Assembly: GCF_003344345.1 (NCBI RefSeq)
Contig: NZ_QPIP01000070.1
Location: forward strand, 1-9,573
Source of the DNA: Wolbachia endosymbiont of Cylisticus convexus
GTDB lineage: Bacteria; Pseudomonadota; Alphaproteobacteria; Rickettsiales; Anaplasmataceae
DNA: 9,573 bases
Direction of reading: 5' to 3'
Below the pieces are notes generated by a model. It searched no databases and was not told the origin of the DNA. It saw only the letters and a list, made by a program, of their open reading frames with translations. Positions 1 through 7,196 of the stretch are shown piece by piece (the stretch's first letter is position 1; every line of letters starts with the position of its first letter). The position numbers were made by a program, and so were the translations under genes.

Positions 1-111
1 GTAAATGATGTAACTTTGGATAAAAACATAGTAGAATTTAATGTAACTCCAACTGTAGAGAGCTACTCACAAGAGGTAAATAAAATTGTAATCTCGAAAA
101 TCGGTGCTTGA
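1..111 (+). CDS. C-terminal end of an unidentified protein (partial)
   Basis: An open frame enters from the left edge and gives 36 codons ending in TGA at 109-111; the last residues read KIVISKIGA. The start lies outside the window. I do not recognise the family. The visible tail is polar, rich in Val and Asn, with no membrane segment or motif. It converges on the repeat-protein gene, whose stop is at 158, leaving a 46-base gap. In AT-rich sequence an open frame of this length could occur by chance, so the call rests on its reaching the edge uninterrupted and stopping just before the next gene. Moderate to low confidence. Confidence 0.45.
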   Translation, partial: VNDVTLDKNIVEFNVTPTVESYSQEVNKIVISKIGA

Positions 112-157
112 AGAAAGGTAATTTATAACCCTTGGCCTTGCCTAAAAATCTGTTATT

Positions 158-2125
158 TTAACCTAGAGCACTTGTACTTCTCCTATTTCCACTTGACTTG
201 CTATGCTGCACTGAGTGACTTGAGTTGATACTAGCGCCCTGATTTTCTGCATAACCTTCTCTACAGGAATTTGACGAAGAGTTTACTATATCGCCATACT
301 CTAAATCTTTTACTGCTTCCAATGCTGCTTCCTCAATTTTTTCAGATAAGCTAACTCTTTCAGAAGACTGACAAAGCTCTCTAGATCGTTCAAAATACCC
401 TTGTTTTATAGCTTGATTAACTGATAAACCTCCTAATAAGCAATTTTCCCCTATTTCTTCGTTACAGCTTTTCAATTTCTCTAACTTTTCTTGATCTCTT
501 ACTTCTATCCCTATGAGATTTTCATCCTCCTCATCAAGATATAATTCAACTTCTAACTCCCCCAAGCTGGTGTAGAAAGTTAACACTATACCGTCACTAC
601 CTGCAATGTCAGTGTAATTTCTGCTTTTTTCTTCAAATTCAACTATTACTTTACTTTCTCCTATCTCCAACTCGCAGACTTCTAATTCTAGATTTTCCAC
701 CTCCAATTCATTTGTAATTTTTACAACCTCAACAATACTACCTTGTGGATACTTTATATGAGAATATATATTATCTATGCTTATTTCTAACTCATCTTGA
801 ATTTGTTTGTTTTTGTTCACAATGCTTTCATACGCAGCACTTTTTAGCTGATCCATAATGTATTTACATTCACCAAAAAGACATTTATCAAACTCTTTCT
901 CTTCATCTTCATGAAACCCTTTACTACGAGGATTTATAAATCCCATAGTTGCATGTGATATCCTATCGTTATAGAAAAAATCTCGCTGCACTTTCCCGCC
1001 TTTTAATAGTAAATTTTTAACAATATCTTGTATAATACTCACACTTTCTTCATCTGTTGCTAGATCTTCACTATAATAAATAAATTTGCCAGAGGTTACT
1101 TCTGTAACCTCTTCAAGAACATCTAGCACTCTCCTAAGTATTAAATTCACTACAGTTGTTCCATTGTCGCCACAATATGAGTTCAACTTTATTCCCTTTT
1201 TAAGATAATTATTTACTACACATCTAATTTCTTCTAGAGCACCCCTTACCCAAATTTCTTCAGACTTTTGTGTAATTTCTTTTATTAGAACACCCCTTAG
1301 AGTATTACCTTCTCCATACTTTTGTGTAACTTCTTCTATTAGAGCATACTTTAAAGCATTCTTTGTCCAATCTTTTCCATACTTTCTTATAATTTCTTCT
1401 ATTAGAGCATCCTTTGTCCAATCTTTTCCATACTTTCTTGCAATTTCTTCTATTAGATCATCCTCTGTCCAATCTTTTCCATACTTTCTTATAATTTCTT
1501 CTATTAGATCATCCTTTGTCCAATCTTCTCCAGACCTTTGTATAATTTCTTCTATTAGATCATCCTCTGTCCAATCTTTTCCATACTTTCTTGCAATTTC
1601 TTCTATTAGATCATCCTTTATCCAATCTTCTCCATACTTTTGTATAATTTCTTCCATTAGAACATCCTCTGTCCAATCTTTTCCATACTTTCTTGCAATT
1701 TCTTCTATTAGATTATCCTTTGTCCAATCTTTTCCAGACTTTTGTATAACTTTTTCTATTAGATCATCCTTTAGAGCATTCTTTGTCCAATCTTCTCCAT
1801 ACTTTCTTATAATTTCTTCTATTAGATCATCCTTTGTCCAATCTTTTTTATACTTTTGTGTAATTTCTTCTTTAATTTCCTTATACTTTTGCTTACTTTT
1901 CTCCTGTCTATTTTCCATTTCCTTATAAAACTCTTCAACCAATAAACTCTCTTCATCAGTCAAAGGGTTATCTGAATCATAGCTTGAGTTCGAGTCTTCC
2001 CCTGAGTTTAAATTGCTTAGAGCAGTATTTGGCTGTGAATCCCGATACTCTGAAGAATAATAACTTTTTGAGCTAGTTTGTTCTGCGTATTCCACACATC
2101 GCTTGTTTTTTACCTCACTACTCAT
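158..2125 (-). CDS. Repeat protein of unknown function, about 17-residue Trp-containing repeats
   Basis: The frame encodes 655 residues from ATG at 2125. This start is chosen because GAGG (2134-2137) sits 8 bases upstream and a good promoter candidate lies at 2151-2178; an in-frame TTG at 2164 would fall inside that promoter. Layout (numbering from this ATG): a Ser/Asn/Asp-rich N-terminus (about 1-65), a charged Lys/Glu stretch (66-85), about a dozen repeats (about 83-295) resembling DLIEEIxRKYGKDWTKD, a helical-looking section (300-440), an acidic region rich in Glu/Leu/Val (445-560), and a Ser/Asn-rich tail. There is no signal peptide or membrane helix. I do not recognise the family and assign no function. 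The repeats suggest a helical scaffold for protein binding (inference). The gene lies on the same strand as the ankyrin remnant and cinAB but has its own apparent promoter, so it is probably transcribed separately. Confidence 0.85.
   Translation of the reverse strand: MSSEVKNKRCVEYAEQTSSKSYYSSEYRDSQPNTALSNLNSGEDSNSSYDSDNPLTDEESLLVEEFYKEMENRQEKSKQKYKEIKEEITQKYKKDWTKDDLIEEIIRKYGEDWTKNALKDDLIEKVIQKSGKDWTKDNLIEEIARKYGKDWTEDVLMEEIIQKYGEDWIKDDLIEEIARKYGKDWTEDDLIEEIIQRSGEDWTKDDLIEEIIRKYGKDWTEDDLIEEIARKYGKDWTKDALIEEIIRKYGKDWTKNALKYALIEEVTQKYGEGNTLRGVLIKEITQKSEEIWVRGALEEIRCVVNNYLKKGIKLNSYCGDNGTTVVNLILRRVLDVLEEVTEVTSGKFIYYSEDLATDEESVSIIQDIVKNLLLKGGKVQRDFFYNDRISHATMGFINPRSKGFHEDEEKEFDKCLFGECKYIMDQLKSAAYESIVNKNKQIQDELEISIDNIYSHIKYPQGSIVEVVKITNELEVENLELEVCELEIGESKVIVEFEEKSRNYTDIAGSDGIVLTFYTSLGELEVELYLDEEDENLIGIEVRDQEKLEKLKSCNEEIGENCLLGGLSVNQAIKQGYFERSRELCQSSERVSLSEKIEEAALEAVKDLEYGDIVNSSSNSCREGYAENQGASINSSHSVQHSKSSGNRRSTSALG
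1241..1879 (-). repeat. In-gene tandem repeat, mostly 51-bp period
   Basis: Near-identical units of 51 bases follow one another; on the + strand the recurring core is tttcttctattagatcatcc followed by ttgtccaatcttttccata. They translate to 17-residue units with conserved Leu-Ile-Glu-Glu, Lys-Tyr-Gly and Asp-Trp-Thr. Roughly nine units are well preserved in the middle. Three carry short insertions (KNALK near 1775-1790, KNALKY near 1345-1360, RGALEE at the end), and the outer units are more diverged. All changes keep the reading frame, which points to a translated protein. Copy number is likely to vary between strains by slippage or recombination. Confidence 0.9.
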
Positions 2126-2150
2126 AGCATGTACCTCATCTTTGATGTTT

Positions 2151-2178
2151 ATTGTAACATGCAAGCGAAAATTAACAA
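2151..2178 (-). promoter_or_regulatory. Candidate promoter of the repeat-protein gene
   Basis: Read on the minus strand there is TTGTTA (2178-2173), a 16-base spacer and TACAAT (2156-2151). The -10 matches the sigma-70 consensus at 5 of 6 positions and the -35 at 4 of 6. Transcription would begin near 2144, leaving a short leader that contains the GAGG ribosome site and the ATG at 2125. Prediction from sequence only. Confidence 0.5.
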
Positions 2179-2209
2179 GAAAAACATCCTGTCTACCAGC
2201 TTAATAGTT

Positions 2210-2642
2210 TCATCTACCCATTTCTGGTCCGTATAAGTTCTCCACGTTCACATTGTTCATGTTGCCATTGGGTTCTGCAGCTTGCAATAGAGCTTGGCTG
2301 TTATTAAGGTTAGCAAAATGCAAAGCAACATTTCCATTATTATCCTGTATACTAGTGTCTGCTCCGTTATCTAGTAGAACTTTTAGTGCATCTAAATGCA
2401 AAGGAGTCATCCCACTTAGATCCTGTGGTATCAGATAGAAGTGCAACTATACAGCTGTAATTCCCTAGAGCAGCATGATGTACAGGACTCCACTCACCAT
2501 CGCTCTCACTAATAGTTGCATAATTGTTATTATTATCTTCCGCACCAAAAAACTCATCATCATGCTGTTCTTCAGTAGCTAATCCACCAAATGGCTTTTT
2601 TGCACAAACCTGCTTACTCTCTAAGATATATTCTAACACCAT
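2210..2642 (-). pseudogene. Small ankyrin-repeat protein gene, broken by a frameshift
   Basis: Two overlapping minus-strand frames together read as one ankyrin protein of about 140 residues. The first starts at ATG 2642 with a GAGGG site just upstream and reaches an ankyrin unit, SPVHHAALGNYSCIVALL. After about 2440 it drifts into non-ankyrin sequence and stops at 2367. The second frame, offset by one base, supplies SGMTPLHLDALKVLLDNGAD followed by a further unit with GNVALHFA, and ends at TGA 2210-2212. The switch belongs between about 2410 and 2445. The unit GMTPLHLD-ALKVLL also lacks about ten residues normally found between TPLH and the second helix, so there is an in-frame deletion as well. 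Ankyrin proteins are abundant in Wolbachia and mediate protein binding, often with host targets. This copy is probably inactive unless the shift is a sequencing error or is bypassed. Confidence 0.75.
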
Positions 2643-2909
2643 ATTCCCTCAATCTATAAATATATTATGCACAATAATTAGCATGAATAAAAGCTAATGC
2701 AAGCATAACTTTTCTAATTTTCGTGTTTTTTAGAGAGTTGTGTTCTCCTACTGTAACTTCATATGACTTTGAGCCTGCTATCTTCTTAATTAGCTATGCA
2801 ACAAGGCTGTTTCCGGACAACTTCGAAAATGTTAGGGCAAACTGCCATATACATTTTACCAGTACAATCTATTATACACTTAATTTGATATGTAAATTCT
2901 CAATAACCC
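2643..2909. other. Noncoding gap between cinB and the ankyrin remnant
   Basis: No convincing gene is present. A short plus-strand open frame begins at 2723 but runs into the antisense of cinB and resembles nothing I know. The stretch holds a small inverted repeat (ATTAGC 2677-2682 and GCTAAT 2693-2698, 10-base loop) and a possible IS end at 2791-2809. I see no clear intrinsic terminator for the cinAB transcript: no GC-rich stem followed by a T run on the minus strand. Confidence 0.6.
2791..2809 (-). mobile_element. Possible insertion-sequence end (IS5-like remnant)
   Basis: On the minus strand the sequence reads CAGCCTTGTTGCATAGCTA. From memory this resembles the terminal inverted repeats of IS5-superfamily elements, which often carry GGCTTTGTTGCATA-like ends. 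No transposase frame, matching opposite end or target duplication is visible, so at most a solo end or scrap remains. Confidence 0.25.
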
Positions 2910-5108
2910 TCATCTGCCAGGAAGATCATCTGCAGAACTGTGTCCTAAGTTGTCCCTTATACGAAGAACATCCTTAACTGATATAAGAGTATCTGGCCTC
3001 TGCGCACGATCATTCCATATAGCGTACGATAAAACTACTGTGTCTCCATCGGTAATACGCTTATATCCTCTACATTGCAAATAACTATTTAACTGATTAT
3101 TTGCCTCTTGTTTTTTATCCTGTAGTTCGCCCGTGCCAGCAAACTTTAACTCTATCCCAATTGGATGAACACCACCTCCACTTTCTACAGACCGTAACAA
3201 CACCAAATCTATCTTCTCTCCTCCTCCCAACTGGAATTCTATAATTACCCTAGCAGGATTATTACAAGTATAAAACAATCCGTGCAACACAGAATGAAAC
3301 CCAACCTCTTGGGCGTTATTTCTATTCACTACCCACTTTAACGGAAATAGCACATTAGAAATTGCTTGAAATAATCCCTTGTGCCTATTCACATCTTGCC
3401 AACCGGTATTCATCATGACATTTGCAGTGTTGTGTACATTACTACCACCACCTACTGGTAAAAGCTCACCTTGAAAAGACTGATTGCCCTTATGCTGTAG
3501 ATAATCGGCAGGTGATTGAAATTGTGTCACATTAACGGCTAAACCAAGATCATCCTCAGCTCTTCTACTTGGATTCAATGTGCACACCACTTCATATACT
3601 CTAGCATCTGGCCAACGTGACAAGTCTAGGCCTTGTAGGGGAAATTGGTGAGCTAACGCGTGACGAATATCAAGCACAAAAACTCCTTCTTCTCCTGCCC
3701 ATAACGCTCGTAAAACCATAGTTAAGGCACGATCCCCAACATTTACTTGTGCTACTCCTCCATGTCGACCTCGCATCCTATCATCATCATGGTATTGAAA
3801 CAAGTACTTATCTACATATACCTCACTTCCATCTTCCAACTCAATTCTTCTTTTTGCAAACGCAGCACTTGCAAAAGTAAATCTAGTTGTGTAGGAAAAT
3901 ACTCTGCTGTTAGTACCTCTAGTGTCAGGCACAGCAGGCACACCAAAAGATGGATATAGTAAATAGTTTCTAACACTCTCTTGAATTTCGGCCATAGATC
4001 CATTAAACAGCCTTTCTACTAAAGAAGATTCTCTTTCCAAAAAGCTTTGAGTACTAAGCTGTAAACGTTCGTTGTTATCTAAATCAAAATTTAATCCTAC
4101 ACAAACAGCATCATCCGATGAGGTGTGGATGGATATAGATGAAACAGGACATCTTGTAACGTAATTTTCAGCCTGTGCCAACGCTCGATCAGCACATCTG
4201 TCTCTTGTTTGCCCTGCCTTGAGTTCAATTATAATAGGAACAGAATCTATCAATCGTTGTACACCACGTACAAGAAAAGTAATATCTGTATATCCACCCC
4301 CCACAAATAACTCAAGGTAAATACCAGCTGTATGACGATACCTAAAATTCATCAAAAATCCTGACAGAAAACCATGATAGTCTGACTCCTTGCCATTGAA
4401 ATCTAGTACCTGATTGTACCTATTGTAGAGATTAATTATGTACTGCAAAACATCATCAATAGTATCAACAACATCATCTGCATTATTACTTGCCAGATCT
4501 CCTAATAGACCTGACAGGAAACCTTGTTGTATACCAAAGGTCCTGGTGATCTCTTCAAAACCACCATCGCATGGAGATGCTGAATTTCCAGTAAATGCAT
4601 TTCCCTCACGAATTTTTACACATCTTATTTCTTCCTCTTCTCCTTGATTTTCTGCCCATGCAAATGTTTTATACTCTTCCCATGCAAACCGCCTAGCCCG
4701 TAATGCAACATTCTGCTGTTGTAAATTATTCTCTATCCACAATTTCTCTTGCTGACTAAATCTTGAACCAAAACTATTTTGTCTATCGGCAATAGTAAAA
4801 CATCTTACAATTCTGTAACCTCTTCTATCTCTGTCATTAGTTAATACAGCAACCTTTAAATTTCCTTTTCTAGGTCTACCTGGATCATTGTCAAAACGAA
4901 AATAAATTTTTTCATTATCTGCAACATCAGAATCAAACGCAGTAGCAAACATACCAAAAAAGAATGCAGGGAAAAAGCGACCCTTACCAACCGAGTGCAA
5001 GAAAGATGGACATTGATCCAAGAAAGACTCAAACCTTTCTGTAAACTCCCGACAATTTCCATCTAACAAATTTCTAATGAATCCGATATTTTCACCATTG
5101 TTATGCAT
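2910..5108 (-). CDS. cinB: CinB: CI factor B with two PD-(D/E)XK nuclease domains
   Basis: The 732-residue protein is a CifB of the nuclease-only kind, close to the length I recall for Wolbachia CinB. Residues 22-60 form a conserved N-terminal block (FLDQCPSFLHSVGKGRFF). The first nuclease spans about 235-345, with Glu241 in a YHGFL context, Asp275 (GYTDI), Glu295 and Lys297 (IIELK), and Gln312. The second spans about 595-700, with Glu601, His605, Asp634 (EKIDLVLL), Glu653 and Lys655 (GIELK), and Gln672. Both catalytic D-ExK sets are intact. The protein ends about 35 residues after the second nuclease, with no Ulp1-like deubiquitinase as in CidB. Known family role: DNA-damaging toxin that causes paternal chromatin defects and embryonic death unless matched by CinA from the egg. 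ATG at 5108 is preceded by AGAGG that overlaps the cinA stop; the 9-base gap implies translational coupling. Whether it is type III or IV (or II) I cannot settle by eye. Confidence 0.93.
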   Translation of the reverse strand: MHNNGENIGFIRNLLDGNCREFTERFESFLDQCPSFLHSVGKGRFFPAFFFGMFATAFDSDVADNEKIYFRFDNDPGRPRKGNLKVAVLTNDRDRRGYRIVRCFTIADRQNSFGSRFSQQEKLWIENNLQQQNVALRARRFAWEEYKTFAWAENQGEEEEIRCVKIREGNAFTGNSASPCDGGFEEITRTFGIQQGFLSGLLGDLASNNADDVVDTIDDVLQYIINLYNRYNQVLDFNGKESDYHGFLSGFLMNFRYRHTAGIYLELFVGGGYTDITFLVRGVQRLIDSVPIIIELKAGQTRDRCADRALAQAENYVTRCPVSSISIHTSSDDAVCVGLNFDLDNNERLQLSTQSFLERESSLVERLFNGSMAEIQESVRNYLLYPSFGVPAVPDTRGTNSRVFSYTTRFTFASAAFAKRRIELEDGSEVYVDKYLFQYHDDDRMRGRHGGVAQVNVGDRALTMVLRALWAGEEGVFVLDIRHALAHQFPLQGLDLSRWPDARVYEVVCTLNPSRRAEDDLGLAVNVTQFQSPADYLQHKGNQSFQGELLPVGGGSNVHNTANVMMNTGWQDVNRHKGLFQAISNVLFPLKWVVNRNNAQEVGFHSVLHGLFYTCNNPARVIIEFQLGGGEKIDLVLLRSVESGGGVHPIGIELKFAGTGELQDKKQEANNQLNSYLQCRGYKRITDGDTVVLSYAIWNDRAQRPDTLISVKDVLRIRDNLGHSSADDLPGR

Positions 5109-5125
5109 AAAACACCTCTACTTAC
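5109..5125 (-). promoter_or_regulatory. cinB ribosome binding site overlapping the cinA stop
   Basis: On the minus strand the sequence reads AAGTAGAGGTGTTTT followed by ATG. The TAG stop of cinA (5120-5118) forms the first bases of the AGAGG ribosome site, six bases before the cinB ATG. Ribosomes finishing cinA are therefore positioned to start cinB, linking antidote and toxin output. Confidence 0.7.
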
Positions 5126-6485
5126 TATGACCAGACGAACCACTAATACCAGGGGCTTCTAACATGGACTGCGGATCACCAAAGCCACTGTGGGGAATAG
5201 GTACCTTATCTAACTCAGAAAACAATCCTTCTGCCAGCTTACCATAATCAACACCACTCTTCATACCAGTTCTACCAACTGTTTTTAGGTTGCTAATTAA
5301 ATAATTTTTAAAACTCACAAAATCCTCCTGTGTACAATACTTTTTTGCAAACTGTAAAATCTCTAACACCTCGTCTTTTTTTCCAGTATCACCTGAAGCA
5401 CGACCGCGCTCCCAATCTACAATTAATCCGGCAAGCATGCGTTTGATTGGGACTCTACCATTCGAAAAAACAGCAGCCTTTTTATGCTCATTAAAGCGAT
5501 TGCACCTCCAAATATCCATAGTAATTGATCTAGCTTGGGCACTTAACTCAGGATTTTCCAATATCACATTTGAAAACGAGGAAAGGAGGAGTCCATAATC
5601 ATGATGTGAAAGTATTTTGTCTGCAGGTACTGAAACTTCTTCATAGCACCAGCGCTTCATTATATCTTGAACTGTATCAAGAAAACTCCAACGTATCAAA
5701 CCATTAAGAAGTGAATATACTCCTTGATCTTTTTCTAACAACTTAAGCAACAGCTCATGTTTTGCTGGATCATCCATTTTATACAGGCAAAAATCTAAAA
5801 CGGTAGCACGATTGTAGTTACATTGAACAGTGGACAAGGTAATAACCGCATTAATAATTTCCTCTTCTCTTTCTTGCTCGTTTAAGCGGTTATAGAAATA
5901 TTCCACTCCCTCGCTCCATTTAAGATCTACAGCTTCTCGGAATCCATCTATATCACTGTATTCTTTTAATTTTAATTCTTCAGATTCTCTATCAATCCAA
6001 AAACTAGATACAGGATCATAATTTTCCATAGAGTCTAACAGATCACTTCTTATATACTTATCGTTGCTGGCCGCAGGTCCACCATCATCATCTACTGCAT
6101 CAGGAGAAAACCTGCTCTTGTGAAGGTCGAACTTTTCCTGAAAAAGGTCTTTAATTTTTTCTTTCACGCAATATCTACATGCCATTTTATATCTAGAAAA
6201 CGGATTTTCTATCCCATTTATGCTTTCTTCAGTTAGCCTTTGTCCTAGGCTAGTGTTATTCAACTTTGCACCCGACCAACAACTCTCATCGCGAAACATG
6301 TTGTATAAGAATTGTAGCTTATCACCTTCGAGAGATTTCACTTGCCTAATATAGGTCTTCACCCATCTTTCAATAGCTAAACGCCTTTCAGCAGCAATTT
6401 GGGAATCTGTATGTTCAATAACACTTTGTAACTTATTAAGTACTGCAGCATGACGTTCTGTTATTCTTGGCATTGCACTCTCCAT
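5118..6485 (-). CDS. cinA: CinA: CI factor A, rescue partner of CinB
   Basis: The 455-residue protein is a CifA homologue recognised from family landmarks: DESCWSG (67-72), NPFSRYKMACRYC (94-106), FWIDRES (162-168), LKWSEGVEYFYN (188-199), NVILENPELSAQARS (306-320), GVDYGKLAE (411-419) and a flexible tail PQSMLEAPGISGSSG (438-452) like that of CidA. No signal peptide or membrane segment is seen; it is mostly helical. In the family CifA binds its cognate CifB, rescues embryos when expressed in eggs, and contributes to CI induction in males. It is first in an operon with cinB. The frame opens at ATG 6485 (MESAMPRI), which has no clear ribosome site. A second in-frame ATG at 6473 (MPRITERH) has GGAGA at good spacing and may be the true start, giving 451 residues. 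I keep the longer form because I recall MES at the start of a related CinA. Confidence 0.93.
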   Translation of the reverse strand: MESAMPRITERHAAVLNKLQSVIEHTDSQIAAERRLAIERWVKTYIRQVKSLEGDKLQFLYNMFRDESCWSGAKLNNTSLGQRLTEESINGIENPFSRYKMACRYCVKEKIKDLFQEKFDLHKSRFSPDAVDDDGGPAASNDKYIRSDLLDSMENYDPVSSFWIDRESEELKLKEYSDIDGFREAVDLKWSEGVEYFYNRLNEQEREEEIINAVITLSTVQCNYNRATVLDFCLYKMDDPAKHELLLKLLEKDQGVYSLLNGLIRWSFLDTVQDIMKRWCYEEVSVPADKILSHHDYGLLLSSFSNVILENPELSAQARSITMDIWRCNRFNEHKKAAVFSNGRVPIKRMLAGLIVDWERGRASGDTGKKDEVLEILQFAKKYCTQEDFVSFKNYLISNLKTVGRTGMKSGVDYGKLAEGLFSELDKVPIPHSGFGDPQSMLEAPGISGSSGHSK

Positions 6486-6502
6486 ATAAAAATATTTATG
6501 GG

Positions 6503-6531
6503 ATTATGTAAAAGTTAGAATTAAATAACAA
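6503..6531 (-). promoter_or_regulatory. Candidate promoter of cinA-cinB
   Basis: On the minus strand TTGTTA (6531-6526), a 17-base spacer and CATAAT (6508-6503) precede cinA. The -10 matches consensus at 5 of 6 positions with ideal spacing. Transcription would start near 6496, giving a leader of about 10 bases to ATG 6485 or about 23 to ATG 6473. The short leader to 6485 mildly favours the downstream start. Sequence prediction only. Confidence 0.5.
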
Positions 6532-6862
6532 CCTAAAATTACTGAGGATAAAAAAAACTTCATGGAAAACATTTTCTATATTGAACAGATATAAAAATTC
6601 TATTGGAATTTACAGGAAATACCATACTCCTCAGCGTCATAAAAATTTTAAATGTTTACTTTGTTTAAAAAGAAAATAGATCGTATATTTGTGAGAACAA
6701 GCCAAGTAAAAATAGGGTTGTGAAAATGGAATTTTGAAATCTTTGCAACAAAATTAGGCAAAACAGTTCGTACGTAGATTTAGTGAAAGTGAGCCAATAT
6801 AGCTGATTTTAGCGTATAGTAAAATTATTATAAATAAAAGTTCGAATGTATCACGTGGTAGA

Positions 6863-6920
6863 CCATTCCATCCCAAAACGAAAGATTCTCACCGCCCTTG
6901 GTTTTGAGCGCTGGAAATGG
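6863..6920. repeat. Imperfect inverted repeat in the intergenic region
   Basis: The left arm is ccattccatcccaaaac (6863-6879) and the right arm gttttgagcgctggaaatgg (6901-6920), around a 21-base loop. CAAAAC pairs with GTTTTG, and CCATTCCA pairs with TGGAAATGG with a one-base bulge; a small internal loop separates the two stems. It could be a miniature-element scrap, a regulatory hairpin or an operator. No function is assigned. Confidence 0.45.
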
Positions 6921-7088
6921 TTGTATTATTTAAGTTATTAATGAAATATATTGCTAGATTAATATTAGTTTATTTTAGAATTAAGGTAGATTTATAAAAA
7001 ACAGAATTTAAAAAAGACCTTATATTAAGCCTATTAAGAGCCTTTTTTAAAAATTACTTCAGATTAAAAAATTTTTTCAAATTAGGGG

Positions 7089-7116
7089 TTGACAAAATTT
7101 AGAGATAGGATATCTT
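7089..7116 (+). promoter_or_regulatory. Candidate promoter of the second cifA
   Basis: A perfect -35 TTGACA (7089-7094) is followed by a 16-base spacer and TATCTT (7111-7116), which matches the -10 consensus at 4 of 6 positions. Transcription would begin near 7123, about 74 bases before the ATG at 7197. It is the best plus-strand sigma-70 match I see upstream of this gene. Confidence 0.5.
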
Positions 7117-7196
7117 GCCTAAAATGGTATTAGACTACTATGGTGTATGCTTAAGTGTACTAGTTTCCATGTTTTTCCATTCATAGAGGGGTGATT

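Larger units (their letters stand above)
6486..7196. other. Shared upstream region between two divergent cif operons
   Basis: About 710 bases of very AT-rich noncoding DNA separate the cinA start from the second cifA start. It holds one promoter candidate for each direction, close to each gene, and an imperfect inverted repeat at 6863-6920 in a locally more GC-rich patch. No open frame with codon-like character or RNA gene is apparent. The position means regulators or rearrangements here could affect both operons. Confidence 0.7.

Noticed and set aside
1241..1879. CRISPR array, suggested by regularly spaced repeats
   Set aside because: The units are contiguous without unique spacers and keep a single open reading frame, so this is a protein-coding tandem repeat.
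2126..2164. TTG start giving a 668-residue repeat protein
   Set aside because: It lies within or upstream of the best promoter and has no ribosome site; ATG 2125 has GAGG at suitable distance.
2723..2977. Plus-strand open frame of 84 codons between the ankyrin remnant and cinB
   Set aside because: It has no ribosome site and its last third is antisense to the cinB 3' end. It has no recognisable protein features, and the region is better explained as noncoding with a possible IS scrap.
2910..3010. A C-terminal Ulp1-like deubiquitinase in CinB, as in CidB
   Set aside because: The protein ends about 35 residues after the second nuclease domain, and no space or motif for such a domain exists.
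3747..5062. Several short open frames on both strands inside cinB
   Set aside because: They are shadows of the cinB coding frame, which has clear nuclease motifs throughout.
7010..7050. A-run and T-run flanked hairpin resembling a terminator
   Set aside because: Beyond the A6G/CT6 ends the pairing breaks down through mismatches, and no gene ends nearby; it is likely an effect of AT-rich composition.
7191..7196. GTG start giving a 423-residue second CifA
   Set aside because: The GTG overlaps the AGAGGGG ribosome site that properly serves ATG 7197.
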